A stretch of DNA of 64,000 bases from Myxococcaceae bacterium (GTDB lineage: Bacteria > Myxococcota_A > Polyangia > Polyangiales > Ga0077539), in assembly GCA_004297725.1 (NCBI GenBank), contig SCUS01000166.1:241176-305175 (forward strand), given 5' to 3'. The notes below the pieces were generated by a model that saw only the letters and a list, made by a program, of their open reading frames with translations, had not been told where the DNA came from and made no database searches. Position 1 is the first letter of the stretch; each line of letters starts with the position of its first letter. A program made the position numbers and the translations under genes. Below are positions 44,809 to 53,721 of the stretch, in pieces.

Positions 44809-45443
44809 ACCCCGTCCGCCTCGCGGCCCCGGCGCTCGCCCTCTCCCTGGCGCTCTCGGGCGCCTCGGCCTCCGCGCAGAGCCTGCTCTCGCACGACTGG
44901 CTGGTGCTCCAGCCCGAGCTCGGCCTCTCGTACGCCAACGTCGTCGCGGTCAACAACGACGGCCTCTTCCCCTCGGCCTCGACCACCAGCGGCTTCGGTC
45001 CGCGCTTCGGCGTGCTGGCGGGCATGCGCTTCGGCCCGGTGACCGGCGGGGTGCGCGCCGACCTCGCCCGCTACGCCGCCTACGACGTCGGCGACGCGGG
45101 GCTCTTCGTGGAGCTTCGCATCCCGGTGCCCTTCATCCAGCCCTTCGGCCGGGTGGGCGCCGGGTACGCCTGGCTCGGAGACCTCAACCCCGACCCCCGC
45201 TACCTCGCCTGCGGCGCCACCGGCTCCGGGGCCTCGTGCCCGAAGGTGTCCGGGTGGTTCGCGACCGTCGGCGGGGGCCTCGACCTCGCCATCAGCAGCC
45301 ACTTCACCGTGGGCGCCAACCTCGACGTGAACTTCCTCAACCTCACCCGCGCGGCCTCGCCGACCAGCGTGATGTTCTCCAACACCGGCGACAGCGTCGG
45401 CCTCCAGGTGACGCTCGGCCTCCACGCCGCGCTGCGCATCTGA
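44805..45443 (+). CDS. Outer membrane beta-barrel protein
   Basis: A 212-residue exported protein. The signal sequence ends SGASASAQS and the mature part has alternating hydrophobic strands typical of an eight-stranded barrel (FGVLAGMRFGPVTGGVRADLA, WFATVGGGLDLAISSHFTVGANLDVNF), ending in LGLHAALRI. The start is a TTG that overlaps the yacG stop and has GGAGGG four bases before; no ATG gives a complete signal. The function is unknown; similar small barrels stabilise or permeabilise the outer membrane. Confidence 0.8.
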   Translation: MNPVRLAAPALALSLALSGASASAQSLLSHDWLVLQPELGLSYANVVAVNNDGLFPSASTTSGFGPRFGVLAGMRFGPVTGGVRADLARYAAYDVGDAGLFVELRIPVPFIQPFGRVGAGYAWLGDLNPDPRYLACGATGSGASCPKVSGWFATVGGGLDLAISSHFTVGANLDVNFLNLTRAASPTSVMFSNTGDSVGLQVTLGLHAALRI

Positions 45444-45456
45444 CCCGGCGGCGGAG

Positions 45457-46668
45457 CTACTCGAGGAAGGCCAGGAGCCGGTCGCGCTGCGCCTCGGCGT
45501 CGGCGCGCCCGAGGTCGATGAGCTTGCGGGCGAAGGCGCCGTCGAAGAGCAGGTAGCTCGCGAGGTCGCTCTCGTCGTTCATGCCGTTGTCGAGCAGCGA
45601 GAGCAGCTGCCGCGCCACGATGGACCCTGACAGCTTGCCGCGACGGACGTGCTGCGCCGCGATGCGGCCGATGTCCTGGCTCGGCCGCACCAGCATCGTC
45701 TCCACCCGGCGGTAGGGCTCGCCGCCGCGGGACATCGCCTGGGCGCTCAGCCGCGCCGCGAAGCCCGGCCCGGCGACCTGCTCGCCGTCCTCCAGGATCT
45801 GGTTGATGCGGCCGAGCAGCTCGACGTCGGTCTGCACGTGGTCGAGCAGGAAGGCGTTGAGCACCTTGCCCAGGAGGAAGAGCGCGCCCGGAGCGTTGTT
45901 CACCTGGCTGGTGGGCGACTCGTTGACCAGGGTGCCGCGGGTCTCGCGAGAGAGCCCGATCACCAGGATGCGCTCGGCCCCGAGGCGGATCGCCGGAGCG
46001 ATGGGGGTGTTCTGCCGCAGGCCGCCGTCGCAGTAGAGCAGCGACCCGATGCGCACCGGAGGAAACACCAGCGGGATCGCCGCGCTCGCGAGGGCGTGCT
46101 GCGGCCCGATCACCTGGCGCTCGACCACCACGCGGGCCCCGAGGCCCACCGGGAGCGGCACGTCCGGCGCGGTGTCCATGAAGAGCGTGGTGCGCCCGGT
46201 GGCGATCTCCGTGGCGCTCACCGAGAGCCCGCGCAGCAGCCCCCGCTTGAGCGAGCGGGCGACCATCTTCCAGCTGATCTCTCGGGTGACGAGGTCGACC
46301 ATGGGCTGCACGTCGAAGAGCCCGCTGGCGGTGGTCCCGCCGCGCAGCACCGACGGCAGCCGCATCGCCTGGCGCAGGTCGAAGCGCAGCACGTGCTCGA
46401 AGGCGATGGAGGTCCAGAGGTCGACCAGGCGCTTCACCCCGGAGACCGGGTCGGCCATGTGCGCCGCCAGGTAGCAGGCGTTGACCGCCCCGACGCTGGT
46501 GCCGCAGATCACGTCCACCCGCGGCGGCAGGTTGCCCCGCAGCCGCGTGAGCTCGCCGTAGAGGTACGAGAGCACCCCCACCTCGTAGGCCCCGCGCGCG
46601 CCTCCCCCCGAGAGCACCAGCGCCACCGACCGCGGAACCACCGGCTTGCTCCATCGCTCGCTCGTCAC
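45457..46668 (-). CDS. Patatin-like phospholipase
   Basis: A 403-residue patatin-family lipid acyl hydrolase. The oxyanion hole is GGGARGAYEVGVL, the catalytic Ser is in ICGTSVGAVNA, and the catalytic Asp is in YCDGGLRQNTP. A Ser-Asp dyad is thus complete. Family members cleave phospholipids or other acyl lipids. There is no signal peptide, so it probably works in the cytoplasm or at the inner leaflet. Its GTG overlaps the stop of a large kinase/ATPase gene (GTGA), indicating tightly linked expression and perhaps control of lipid turnover by that signalling protein. Confidence 0.88.
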   Translation of the reverse strand: MTSERWSKPVVPRSVALVLSGGGARGAYEVGVLSYLYGELTRLRGNLPPRVDVICGTSVGAVNACYLAAHMADPVSGVKRLVDLWTSIAFEHVLRFDLRQAMRLPSVLRGGTTASGLFDVQPMVDLVTREISWKMVARSLKRGLLRGLSVSATEIATGRTTLFMDTAPDVPLPVGLGARVVVERQVIGPQHALASAAIPLVFPPVRIGSLLYCDGGLRQNTPIAPAIRLGAERILVIGLSRETRGTLVNESPTSQVNNAPGALFLLGKVLNAFLLDHVQTDVELLGRINQILEDGEQVAGPGFAARLSAQAMSRGGEPYRRVETMLVRPSQDIGRIAAQHVRRGKLSGSIVARQLLSLLDNGMNDESDLASYLLFDGAFARKLIDLGRADAEAQRDRLLAFLE

Positions 46669-49600
46669 GTCGTCGAAACCTCCCGAGGCGCCACGCGCCA
46701 CGTTGCCATCACGGCGCGCTCGAGCGCGATCGCCTGCTGCGTCATCGCCTCGGCGTTGATCACGTCGCCGCCCCGCGCGCCGCCCAGCACCCGCAGCGCC
46801 TCGGCGCACACCCGCAGCACCCGCGCTCCCTGGTGGATGTGCGCCGGCCTGGACATCAGCGGGTCGCCCAGCACCCGCTCGATCCAGCCCAGCGAGGCCG
46901 CGCGGTCGCCCAGGTGGGCCGACGCCAGCGCCGAGCCCGCCCGCGCCCGCAGCACCTCCAGCGGGATGCCCGACTCCGACGCCGCCGCCTCCGCGCTCTC
47001 CATCGCCACGCGCGCCAGCCGGTACTGCCGCCGCGCCAGCAGCACCCGCCCGTCGCCCAGGCACAGCCGCACGTACGCGTAGCGCCCGCCGGTCGTGCCC
47101 AGCAGCGCCCGCGCCCGCTCGATGGCCGCCGCCGCGTCGTCGATGTCCCCGCGCTCCACCAGCACCTCGGCCAGGGCCACCAGCGCCTCCGCGAGCGTCC
47201 CGCCCAGCCCGAGGCGCACCGCCTCCGCGAGCGACACCGCCCGCTGGAGAAACTGCAGCGCCCGCGCCGGTCGGCCGAGCGCGTCCCACGCGTTGCCCGC
47301 GTGGAGCACCGTGCGGGCGAGCCGGTCTCTCCCGCCCGCCTCGCGCTCGAGCGAGATGGCCGTGCGGAAGAACCGCAGCGCCTCCGCGGGCGCCCCGGAC
47401 GCCATGCACGCCATCCCGACGGCGTCGTAGGCCGCGCCCAGCATCCTCCGCGGCCCGAAGCGCGTCGCCGTCGCCACCGCCTCCGCCCCGAGCTCCAGCG
47501 CCGCCCGGTGCTCACCCACCCAGCGCCTCATGTTGGAGCGGGTCACCAGCACCTCGACCTCCAGCGAGCGGGAGATCTCCGCCTCGCGCCGCAGCGCCAC
47601 CAGCGCCGCGTCCGCCTGCTCGATCGCCGAGCGCAGCTCGCCCCGGTGCCCCAGGTGCACCGCCCACGCCCAGCGAGCCTCGGCCTCGGTGCGCGCGTCG
47701 CCCGCCCTCCTCGCGGCGCGCACCGCCGCCACCACGTCGCGGGCCGTGTCGAGCCCGGGGGTGATCTCGATCTTGAAGCGCGCCTGTCGGGTGAGCGCCC
47801 GGGCGATCACCCCGGGGTCGCGGGAGACCACCGCCACCTCGCGCAGCGCCAGCAGCGCCCGCCGCCGACGCCGGTTGTGCCCGCCGCCCCGGGCCGCCTC
47901 CTCCAGGCCCTCCCAGGCGGTCGCCTGCAGCCGCAGCCCCTCCAGGTCGCGCGCCCCGGAGCAGAGCGTCAGCACCCGCTCGAAGGCCGCCCCCGCCTCG
48001 CGCTGCCCGCGCACCCCGGCCCCCGCGAGGGCCAGCGCGGCCTCCATCCACGCGCGCGCCGCGGGCCTCGTCGCCCCGGCCGCCTCCCGGTGGATCGCCA
48101 GCGCCGTCTGGTGCCGCACCGCCCCGGCCGGCGTCACCCCCTGGCGCTCGAGCACCTCCGCGAGCCGCGCGTGCATCGCGGGCATCGCCGTCGGGTCGAC
48201 CGCCGCCCGCAGCAGCCGCCGCATCGCCGCGTGCGCGAAGGCGAGCACCGTCACGCACTCCGACGCGCTGGTGGTCTCCACCAGGATGCCGTCGGTCACC
48301 AGCCGAGCCCGCACCCTCGGACCCTCCGGGCCCCCGAGGGCGTCGACCAGGGGGCGGGTGAGCTCGGCCTCGCAGAGGGCGCACCAGCGCAGCAGCGCCC
48401 GGCTCGTCGGGGGCAGCGCGTCGATGCGGGCCGCGAGCACCTCGTCGAGGGTCCCGGGCAGCAGGGCCTCGCCGCGGTCGTCGGTGACCAGGTCGGCGAC
48501 GATCTCCCCGGCGCCGTCGAGCTGCGCCCTGGCTCTCACCCGGTCTCGCTCGCTCAGGGCCTCGACCACCTCCAGCATCGCCAGGGGGTTGCCCCCCACC
48601 ACGGCGCTCACCTCCCGCACCAGCGCGTCGCTCGCGTGGTCGGCCCCGAGCGACTGGGCGATCAGCCTCCGCCGGGCGTCGCCGTCGAGCGGGCCCACGA
48701 CGATCTCCGGCACGCCGCCGAGCTCGCCCTGCAGCGCGTCGTCGTCTCGCAGCGCCAGCACCACCAGCACCGGCGCCCCGGGCGGCCTCCGGGCGAGGTC
48801 GGCCACCAGCGCCCGGCTCGGCGCGTCGGCGAGCTCGAGGCCGTCGAGCAGCAGCACCATCGGGCCGTCGGTCGCGGCCTCGGAGAGCATCGGGCGGAGC
48901 ACCAGCGCGAGCTCCCTCGTGATGGCCGCCTCCGCCGCCTCGTCGTGGGGATCGAGCCCCAGGCAGGTGCGCAGCGCCCGCACGGCGGCGCGACGCCCGA
49001 GCGTTCCGGGGCCCCAGCGCTGCACCGCGCGGTCGAGCGAGCGGCCCAGCACCTCGCGGTCGGCGAGGTCGGACGGGAGCAGGGGCTCGTCGCCGCGCTG
49101 GAGCACCAGCACCTGCTGGAGGAGCTGGGCGATGAGCGCGAAGGGCACGCGGCTGGTGCCGAGCGAGGCCTCGACGCGCAGCACCCGGGTGGGCGTCGCG
49201 CCGCTCAGCAGCCCCTCGGCGAAGGCGCCCAGCAGCGTGGACTTGCCGATGCCGAGCTCCCCCACCACGCGCCGCGCCGCGCCCACCTCGGTGAAGATCA
49301 CCGCGGCGTAGGCGTCGCGCAGCTCGCCCATGGGGCCCTCGCGGCCCAGCAGCGTGAAGCCCTGCACCTCCGCGGAGGTGTCGCGCTCGGACCTGCCCCG
49401 CAGCCGCTCGAGCGCCCAGGCCCTCCCGGCGCCGGGGCCCCTCGCGGTGGCCTCCCGCAGCACGAAGGCGCGGCGCACGAAGCGGGCGAGCGCGGCGCCC
49501 AGCAGGGCCTCGCCGGGGCGCGCCGCGGCGGCCAGCCCGTTGGCGATGGGGAGCGCGTCGTCCACCGGCTCGAAGCGCATCGGGACGCCGTCGACGTCGA

Positions 49601-51107
49601 AGGCGCACGCCACGAGGCCGCGGGCGAGCCCGAGGCCCAGCGTGGGGGCGAGCTCGACCAGGGCCTCGTCGACGCTCTCGAGGTCGGCCGCGAGGGTGCG
49701 CGCCGCGTCGAGGAGGTCGAGCGCGAGGCGGGCCGCGCGGAGGGGGTCGTCCACCTGCGGGCGCAGGACGCCGACGAGGAGGGTGAAGCGGTCGTCGCCG
49801 TTCCACTCGAGGGTGGCGGCGGCCTTGAAGGCGAGGGCGTCGATGAGGGAGACGAGCGCCCGGGTCTCCGGCGAGCTGGCGGGGCGGGACATGCGCCCGA
49901 CGATCACCGCCACGTTGACCCGCTCGCGCACCGTGCCCACCGCGTCGACGCGAGGGGGCCGCGGCGGGGTGAGGTCCGAGAGCAGCATCAGCTCCGGGAG
50001 CGTGACGCTGGCGTAGGGGTCGAAGGCCGACATGGTCCGGCCGACGCCCTCGCCGGCCGCGCTGAAGTCGTCGGGCTGGAGGGACACCGGGCCCACCGTG
50101 GGCAGCGCGTCGCTCGGGCTGCGCGGCGGCGGCGGCGGGGGCTGCGAGGAGAGCGCCGCGGGCGTCCCGCTGGCGCGTCGGCGGGGCATCACCTTCTCGA
50201 CGAACTGCTCGAGCGTGATGGCGTCGGGCTGCTGCTCGGCCAGGTGAAGGAAGGCGTTGAGCGCCAGCGCCACCTCCCTCGCCGTGGCGTACCGCTGCTC
50301 GGGCTTCGGGCTCATCGCCCGGCGCACCACCGCCCGAAGCGCCTCCGGGGCCTCGGGCACCAGCACGTCGGGGTCGGGCAGCAGGCCCTCCCGCACCCGG
50401 GTGAGGAGCGTGTGCGCGTCGGGGACGTCGGCGAACCAGGGGCGCCCGAGCAGCAGCTCGAGCAGCACGACGCCGAGGGCGAAGACGTCGGCGCGGCGGT
50501 CGACGGGCTCTCCCCGGGCCTGCTCCGGGGCCATGTACCCGTACTTGCCCTGCACCAGGCCGGTCTCGGTGAAGGAGGCCGAGCGCGCGTGGGCGATGCC
50601 GAAGTCCCCGAGCTTCACGGCCCCCTCGTAGGAGAGCAGCACGTTGGCCGGGGAGACGTCGCGGTGGACGATCTCCAGGGGCCGCCCCTGCTCGTCGAGG
50701 CGCTCGTGGGCGTAGTGGAGGGCGCGGGAGAGCTCCCGCAGGATGTGTGCAGCGACGGCGGGCGGCACCTTCTCCCCGGCGCGGTGGGCCGTCGCGAGGA
50801 GCAGCCCCAGGTCGGGCCCGTCGACGTGCTCCATGATGAGCAGCAGCGTCGGGCCGTCGGACTCGAAGCCGTACACCTGCACCAGGTTGGGGTGGTTGAG
50901 CCGCATCGCGACCCGGGCCTCGTCCACGAACATCGTGCGGAAGTGCGGGTTTTCCGCGTAGTCCGGGAGGATGCGCTTGACCACCAGCGACTTGTCGACG
51001 CCCTCCGCGCCGCGGGAGCGGGCGAGGTAGACCTCGGCCATGCCGCCCACCCCGAGTCGCCGCGTGACGATGTAGCGACCGAGGCGCTGCGGGTTGGCCG
51101 TCGACAT
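46665..51107 (-). CDS. Giant Ser/Thr kinase with cyclase-like, AAA ATPase and TPR domains
   Basis: A 1480-residue signalling protein. The kinase domain (residues ~10-280) is complete: GVGGMAEVY, Lys44, HRDVSPAN (Asp150, in the HRDVSPxN style common in myxobacteria) and DFGIA. After a Pro-rich linker comes a region resembling an adenylate cyclase fold (VNVAVIVGRMSRPASS, LARGLVACAFDVDG) that lacks metal-binding Asp residues. Then a MalT/STAND-like NTPase follows, with Walker A GELGIGKSTLL and Walker B VLLLDGLE, and finally a long array of TPR-like helices. This order occurs in large myxobacterial kinases. It is coupled to the patatin gene and probably transmits a signal through phosphorylation and oligomerisation. 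Confidence 0.88.
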   Translation of the reverse strand: MSTANPQRLGRYIVTRRLGVGGMAEVYLARSRGAEGVDKSLVVKRILPDYAENPHFRTMFVDEARVAMRLNHPNLVQVYGFESDGPTLLLIMEHVDGPDLGLLLATAHRAGEKVPPAVAAHILRELSRALHYAHERLDEQGRPLEIVHRDVSPANVLLSYEGAVKLGDFGIAHARSASFTETGLVQGKYGYMAPEQARGEPVDRRADVFALGVVLLELLLGRPWFADVPDAHTLLTRVREGLLPDPDVLVPEAPEALRAVVRRAMSPKPEQRYATAREVALALNAFLHLAEQQPDAITLEQFVEKVMPRRRASGTPAALSSQPPPPPPRSPSDALPTVGPVSLQPDDFSAAGEGVGRTMSAFDPYASVTLPELMLLSDLTPPRPPRVDAVGTVRERVNVAVIVGRMSRPASSPETRALVSLIDALAFKAAATLEWNGDDRFTLLVGVLRPQVDDPLRAARLALDLLDAARTLAADLESVDEALVELAPTLGLGLARGLVACAFDVDGVPMRFEPVDDALPIANGLAAAARPGEALLGAALARFVRRAFVLREATARGPGAGRAWALERLRGRSERDTSAEVQGFTLLGREGPMGELRDAYAAVIFTEVGAARRVVGELGIGKSTLLGAFAEGLLSGATPTRVLRVEASLGTSRVPFALIAQLLQQVLVLQRGDEPLLPSDLADREVLGRSLDRAVQRWGPGTLGRRAAVRALRTCLGLDPHDEAAEAAITRELALVLRPMLSEAATDGPMVLLLDGLELADAPSRALVADLARRPPGAPVLVVLALRDDDALQGELGGVPEIVVGPLDGDARRRLIAQSLGADHASDALVREVSAVVGGNPLAMLEVVEALSERDRVRARAQLDGAGEIVADLVTDDRGEALLPGTLDEVLAARIDALPPTSRALLRWCALCEAELTRPLVDALGGPEGPRVRARLVTDGILVETTSASECVTVLAFAHAAMRRLLRAAVDPTAMPAMHARLAEVLERQGVTPAGAVRHQTALAIHREAAGATRPAARAWMEAALALAGAGVRGQREAGAAFERVLTLCSGARDLEGLRLQATAWEGLEEAARGGGHNRRRRRALLALREVAVVSRDPGVIARALTRQARFKIEITPGLDTARDVVAAVRAARRAGDARTEAEARWAWAVHLGHRGELRSAIEQADAALVALRREAEISRSLEVEVLVTRSNMRRWVGEHRAALELGAEAVATATRFGPRRMLGAAYDAVGMACMASGAPAEALRFFRTAISLEREAGGRDRLARTVLHAGNAWDALGRPARALQFLQRAVSLAEAVRLGLGGTLAEALVALAEVLVERGDIDDAAAAIERARALLGTTGGRYAYVRLCLGDGRVLLARRQYRLARVAMESAEAAASESGIPLEVLRARAGSALASAHLGDRAASLGWIERVLGDPLMSRPAHIHQGARVLRVCAEALRVLGGARGGDVINAEAMTQQAIALERAVMATWRVAPREVSTT

Positions 51108-51156
51108 GCGGGATGTCGAAGGCTACGTCACCGGGCGGCACCCGGAAAGCAGGGAC

Positions 51157-52179
51157 TCAGGTCTGGTAGCGGGCGCGGACGGCGGGGACGAGGTAGGCGT
51201 CGAAGGCCCGGTCGAGGTCGTACTCGGGGCGCCAGCCCCAGTCGGCGCGGGCGCGGGCGTCGTCGACGTCGCCGGGCCAGGAGTCGACGATGCGGGCCCG
51301 GCCCGGGTCGGGCGCGAAGGTGATGTCCGCCTTCGGGAAGGAGCGCTTCACCCGGTCGGCGAACTCCTGCGCCGAGAGGCTGAAGGCGCCGACGTTGTAG
51401 CTGGGCAGGCTCAGCCCCTCGGAGGGCGCGTCGAGCAGCTCGAGCAGCGCCTTGACGGCGTCGGGCATGGCCATGAAGGGCAGCCGCGCCTCCGGGCCGA
51501 CGAAGCACGCGTAGGGCTTCCCCTGGGCGGCGTGGTGGAGCATCTCGGGGCCGTAGTCGCTGGTGCCGCCGGAGGGCACCGTGTCGGCGGAGATGAGCCC
51601 CGGGAAGCGCAGCGCGCGGAAGTCGAGCCGGGCGTTGGCCGACACCGCCCCGACGGAGCGGTAGTGGCGCATGAAGTACCGGCCCAGGTGCTCGCAGTAC
51701 AGCTTGTTGCAGCCGTACATGGTGATGGGCTCGAGAAACTGCTCCTCGGTCACCCGGGCGTTCGCGGCCTTGGCCTCCACCGAGGGCAGGCCGTAGACCG
51801 CGATGGAGCTCGGCAGCACGAAGCGCACGGGCCGCCCCAGCCGCGCCGACTGCTGCTGCGCCATGCGCATGAGGTGCAGCGTGCCCTCGACGTTGATCTG
51901 GTGCGCGAGGTCGGGGTCGCGCTCGCCCCGGGTGGAGAGCAGCGCCGCGAGGTGGAAGACCACCTCGATCTCGTGGTGCGCCGCGAGCTGGTCGAGCAGG
52001 TAGCGGTCGAGGATGTTGCCCGCGTAGGTCTCGTGGCACATGGGCCGAAAGCGCTCGGGCAGGGGGGTGAGGTCGAGCGTGACCACGCGGTAGCGGCCCT
52101 CGGCGTGGAGGCGCTCGAGCAGCGAGCGGCCGATCTCGCCGTTGGCGCCGGTGATGAGAGCGACGGGGGGAGGGGCCAT
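51157..52179 (-). CDS. SDR-type L-threonine 3-dehydrogenase
   Basis: The enzyme oxidises threonine to 2-amino-3-ketobutyrate using NAD. The 340-residue protein has the Rossmann motif ITGANGEIGRSL, the SSIAVYG region and the YGCNK active site. The segment RFPGLISADTVPSGGTSDYG followed by LPFMAMPDAV is characteristic of the short-chain type of threonine dehydrogenase rather than other UDP-sugar epimerases, to which it is otherwise similar. It runs in the same direction as cystathionine beta-synthase (19 bases upstream), a link through amino-acid metabolism. A general NAD-dependent epimerase is the alternative. Confidence 0.8.
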   Translation of the reverse strand: MAPPPVALITGANGEIGRSLLERLHAEGRYRVVTLDLTPLPERFRPMCHETYAGNILDRYLLDQLAAHHEIEVVFHLAALLSTRGERDPDLAHQINVEGTLHLMRMAQQQSARLGRPVRFVLPSSIAVYGLPSVEAKAANARVTEEQFLEPITMYGCNKLYCEHLGRYFMRHYRSVGAVSANARLDFRALRFPGLISADTVPSGGTSDYGPEMLHHAAQGKPYACFVGPEARLPFMAMPDAVKALLELLDAPSEGLSLPSYNVGAFSLSAQEFADRVKRSFPKADITFAPDPGRARIVDSWPGDVDDARARADWGWRPEYDLDRAFDAYLVPAVRARYQT

Positions 52180-52198
52180 GGGGGTGCCGTTGCTCCGC

Positions 52199-53599
52199 TC
52201 AGCCGGGCTTCGACTCGGCCACCGCGGTGACTCGCTTCGAGAGGTAGTCGATGAGGTCGATCTTGGTGACGAGCCCGAGGAGCCGGGTGCCGTCGGCGAC
52301 GAGCGCGACCTTGGCCTCGGCGAGTACGCCCTGCAGCAGGTCGACGCGCGTGTCGGGCGTCACCGTGGCGTAGTCGCTGTCGAGGATGTTGGTGATGGTG
52401 CCGTCCATGTTGGCCTCGCCGGAGACGAGGTTGCGCAGCACGTCGACCTCCGTGACGATGCCGCGGATGTGGTCGCCGTCGACCACCGGGAGCTGCGAGA
52501 TGCCCAGCGACTTCATCTTCGCGATGACGTTGCGGAGCGTGTCGTCGGAGCGCGCGGTGACGAGCTGCTGGCTGCGGGTCTGCATCATCTCGCGCACGGT
52601 GCCGAGCGAGGCCTCGGTGCCGGTGAAGCCGTTCTCGCGCATCCAGTCGTCGTTGAAGATCTTGGTGAGGTAGCGGCCGGCGCTGTCGGGGAGCAGCACC
52701 AGGATGCGCTCCTTCTTGTTGCGGGCCTTGGCCCACTTGATGGCGCCCGCCACCGCCGCGCCGCAGGAGCCGCCGCAGTAGATGCCCTCGAGGCGCACCA
52801 GGTCGCGGGTCATCATGAAGCACTCGCGGTCGTCGACGCGCACGCAGTCGTCGAGGATCTTCAGGTTCATGGTGGTCGGGAAGAAGTCCTCGCCGATGCC
52901 TTCGACCTTGTACGAGAAGGCGCGGGTGACCTGCCCGTGCTTGACGAAGTCGTAGTAGACCGAGCCCACCGGGTCGACGCCCACGATCTGGATCGCGGGG
53001 TTCTTCTCCTTCAGGTACTTGCCAGTGCCCGAGAGGGTTCCGCCGGTGCCCATGCCGGAGACGAAGGCGTCGAACTCGCCGTTGGTCTGCTCCCAGATCT
53101 CCGGGCCCGTGGAGAGGTAGTGCGCCTCGGGGTTGGCGGGGTTGTGATACTGGTTGGCCAGGATGGCGTTGGGGGTCTCCTCCGACAGCCGACGCGCCAC
53201 CGAGTAGTAGCTGCGCGGGTCGGCGGGCTCGACCGCCGTGGGGCAGACCACCACCTTGGCGCCCCAGGCCCGGAGCGCGGAGATCTTCTCCTGCGACATC
53301 TTGTCGGGCATCACGAAGATGGTGCGGTATCCGCGCACCGCCGCGACCATGGCCAGGCCCGCGCCGGTGTTGCCGCTGGTGGCCTCGACGATGGTGCCGC
53401 CGGGCTTCAGCCGCCCCTCGGCCTCGGCCCGGTTGACGATGTTGATGGCGATGCGGTCCTTCATCGACCCCGCGGGGTTCAAGAACTCGCACTTCACGTA
53501 GATCTCGGCCGCCAGGTCGGGCGGGACCACCCGGTTCAGCCGGATGATCGGGGTGTTGCCAACCGCATCAAGGATGTTCGCTCGGGCGCCGTGCATCAT
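52199..53599 (-). CDS. Cystathionine beta-synthase with C-terminal CBS domains
   Basis: A 466-residue PLP enzyme of the cystathionine beta-synthase/cysteine synthase group. The PLP Lys is in NPAGSMKDRIAI, the substrate loop in EATSGNTGAGLA and the phosphate loop in GMGTGGTLSGTGK. Two CBS domains at the C-terminus (residues ~335-455, including SLGISQLPVVDGDHIRGIV) distinguish it from plain cysteine synthase and probably give allosteric control. It condenses serine with homocysteine in transsulfuration, or makes cysteine from serine. I chose the ATG at 53599; the open frame extends to an upstream start that overlaps the pyruvate kinase promoter region. Confidence 0.9.
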   Translation of the reverse strand: MMHGARANILDAVGNTPIIRLNRVVPPDLAAEIYVKCEFLNPAGSMKDRIAINIVNRAEAEGRLKPGGTIVEATSGNTGAGLAMVAAVRGYRTIFVMPDKMSQEKISALRAWGAKVVVCPTAVEPADPRSYYSVARRLSEETPNAILANQYHNPANPEAHYLSTGPEIWEQTNGEFDAFVSGMGTGGTLSGTGKYLKEKNPAIQIVGVDPVGSVYYDFVKHGQVTRAFSYKVEGIGEDFFPTTMNLKILDDCVRVDDRECFMMTRDLVRLEGIYCGGSCGAAVAGAIKWAKARNKKERILVLLPDSAGRYLTKIFNDDWMRENGFTGTEASLGTVREMMQTRSQQLVTARSDDTLRNVIAKMKSLGISQLPVVDGDHIRGIVTEVDVLRNLVSGEANMDGTITNILDSDYATVTPDTRVDLLQGVLAEAKVALVADGTRLLGLVTKIDLIDYLSKRVTAVAESKPG

Positions 53600-53721
53600 C
53601 GCGTCTTCATCGCTCCTGTTCGGGCGTCGCACTAGCACAGCCGCAGGGCGTGACGGTAGTGCCTCACCGTCGGCCCGTCGGCCCATTGTCGCCCTCCGGC
53701 GCTGCGTGCCATGGTCCGCGG

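Noticed and set aside
46833..51323. Long plus-strand reading frame opposite the giant kinase
   Set aside because: Composition is His/Arg/Gly-rich without any domain; the minus strand encodes a complete kinase and ATPase.
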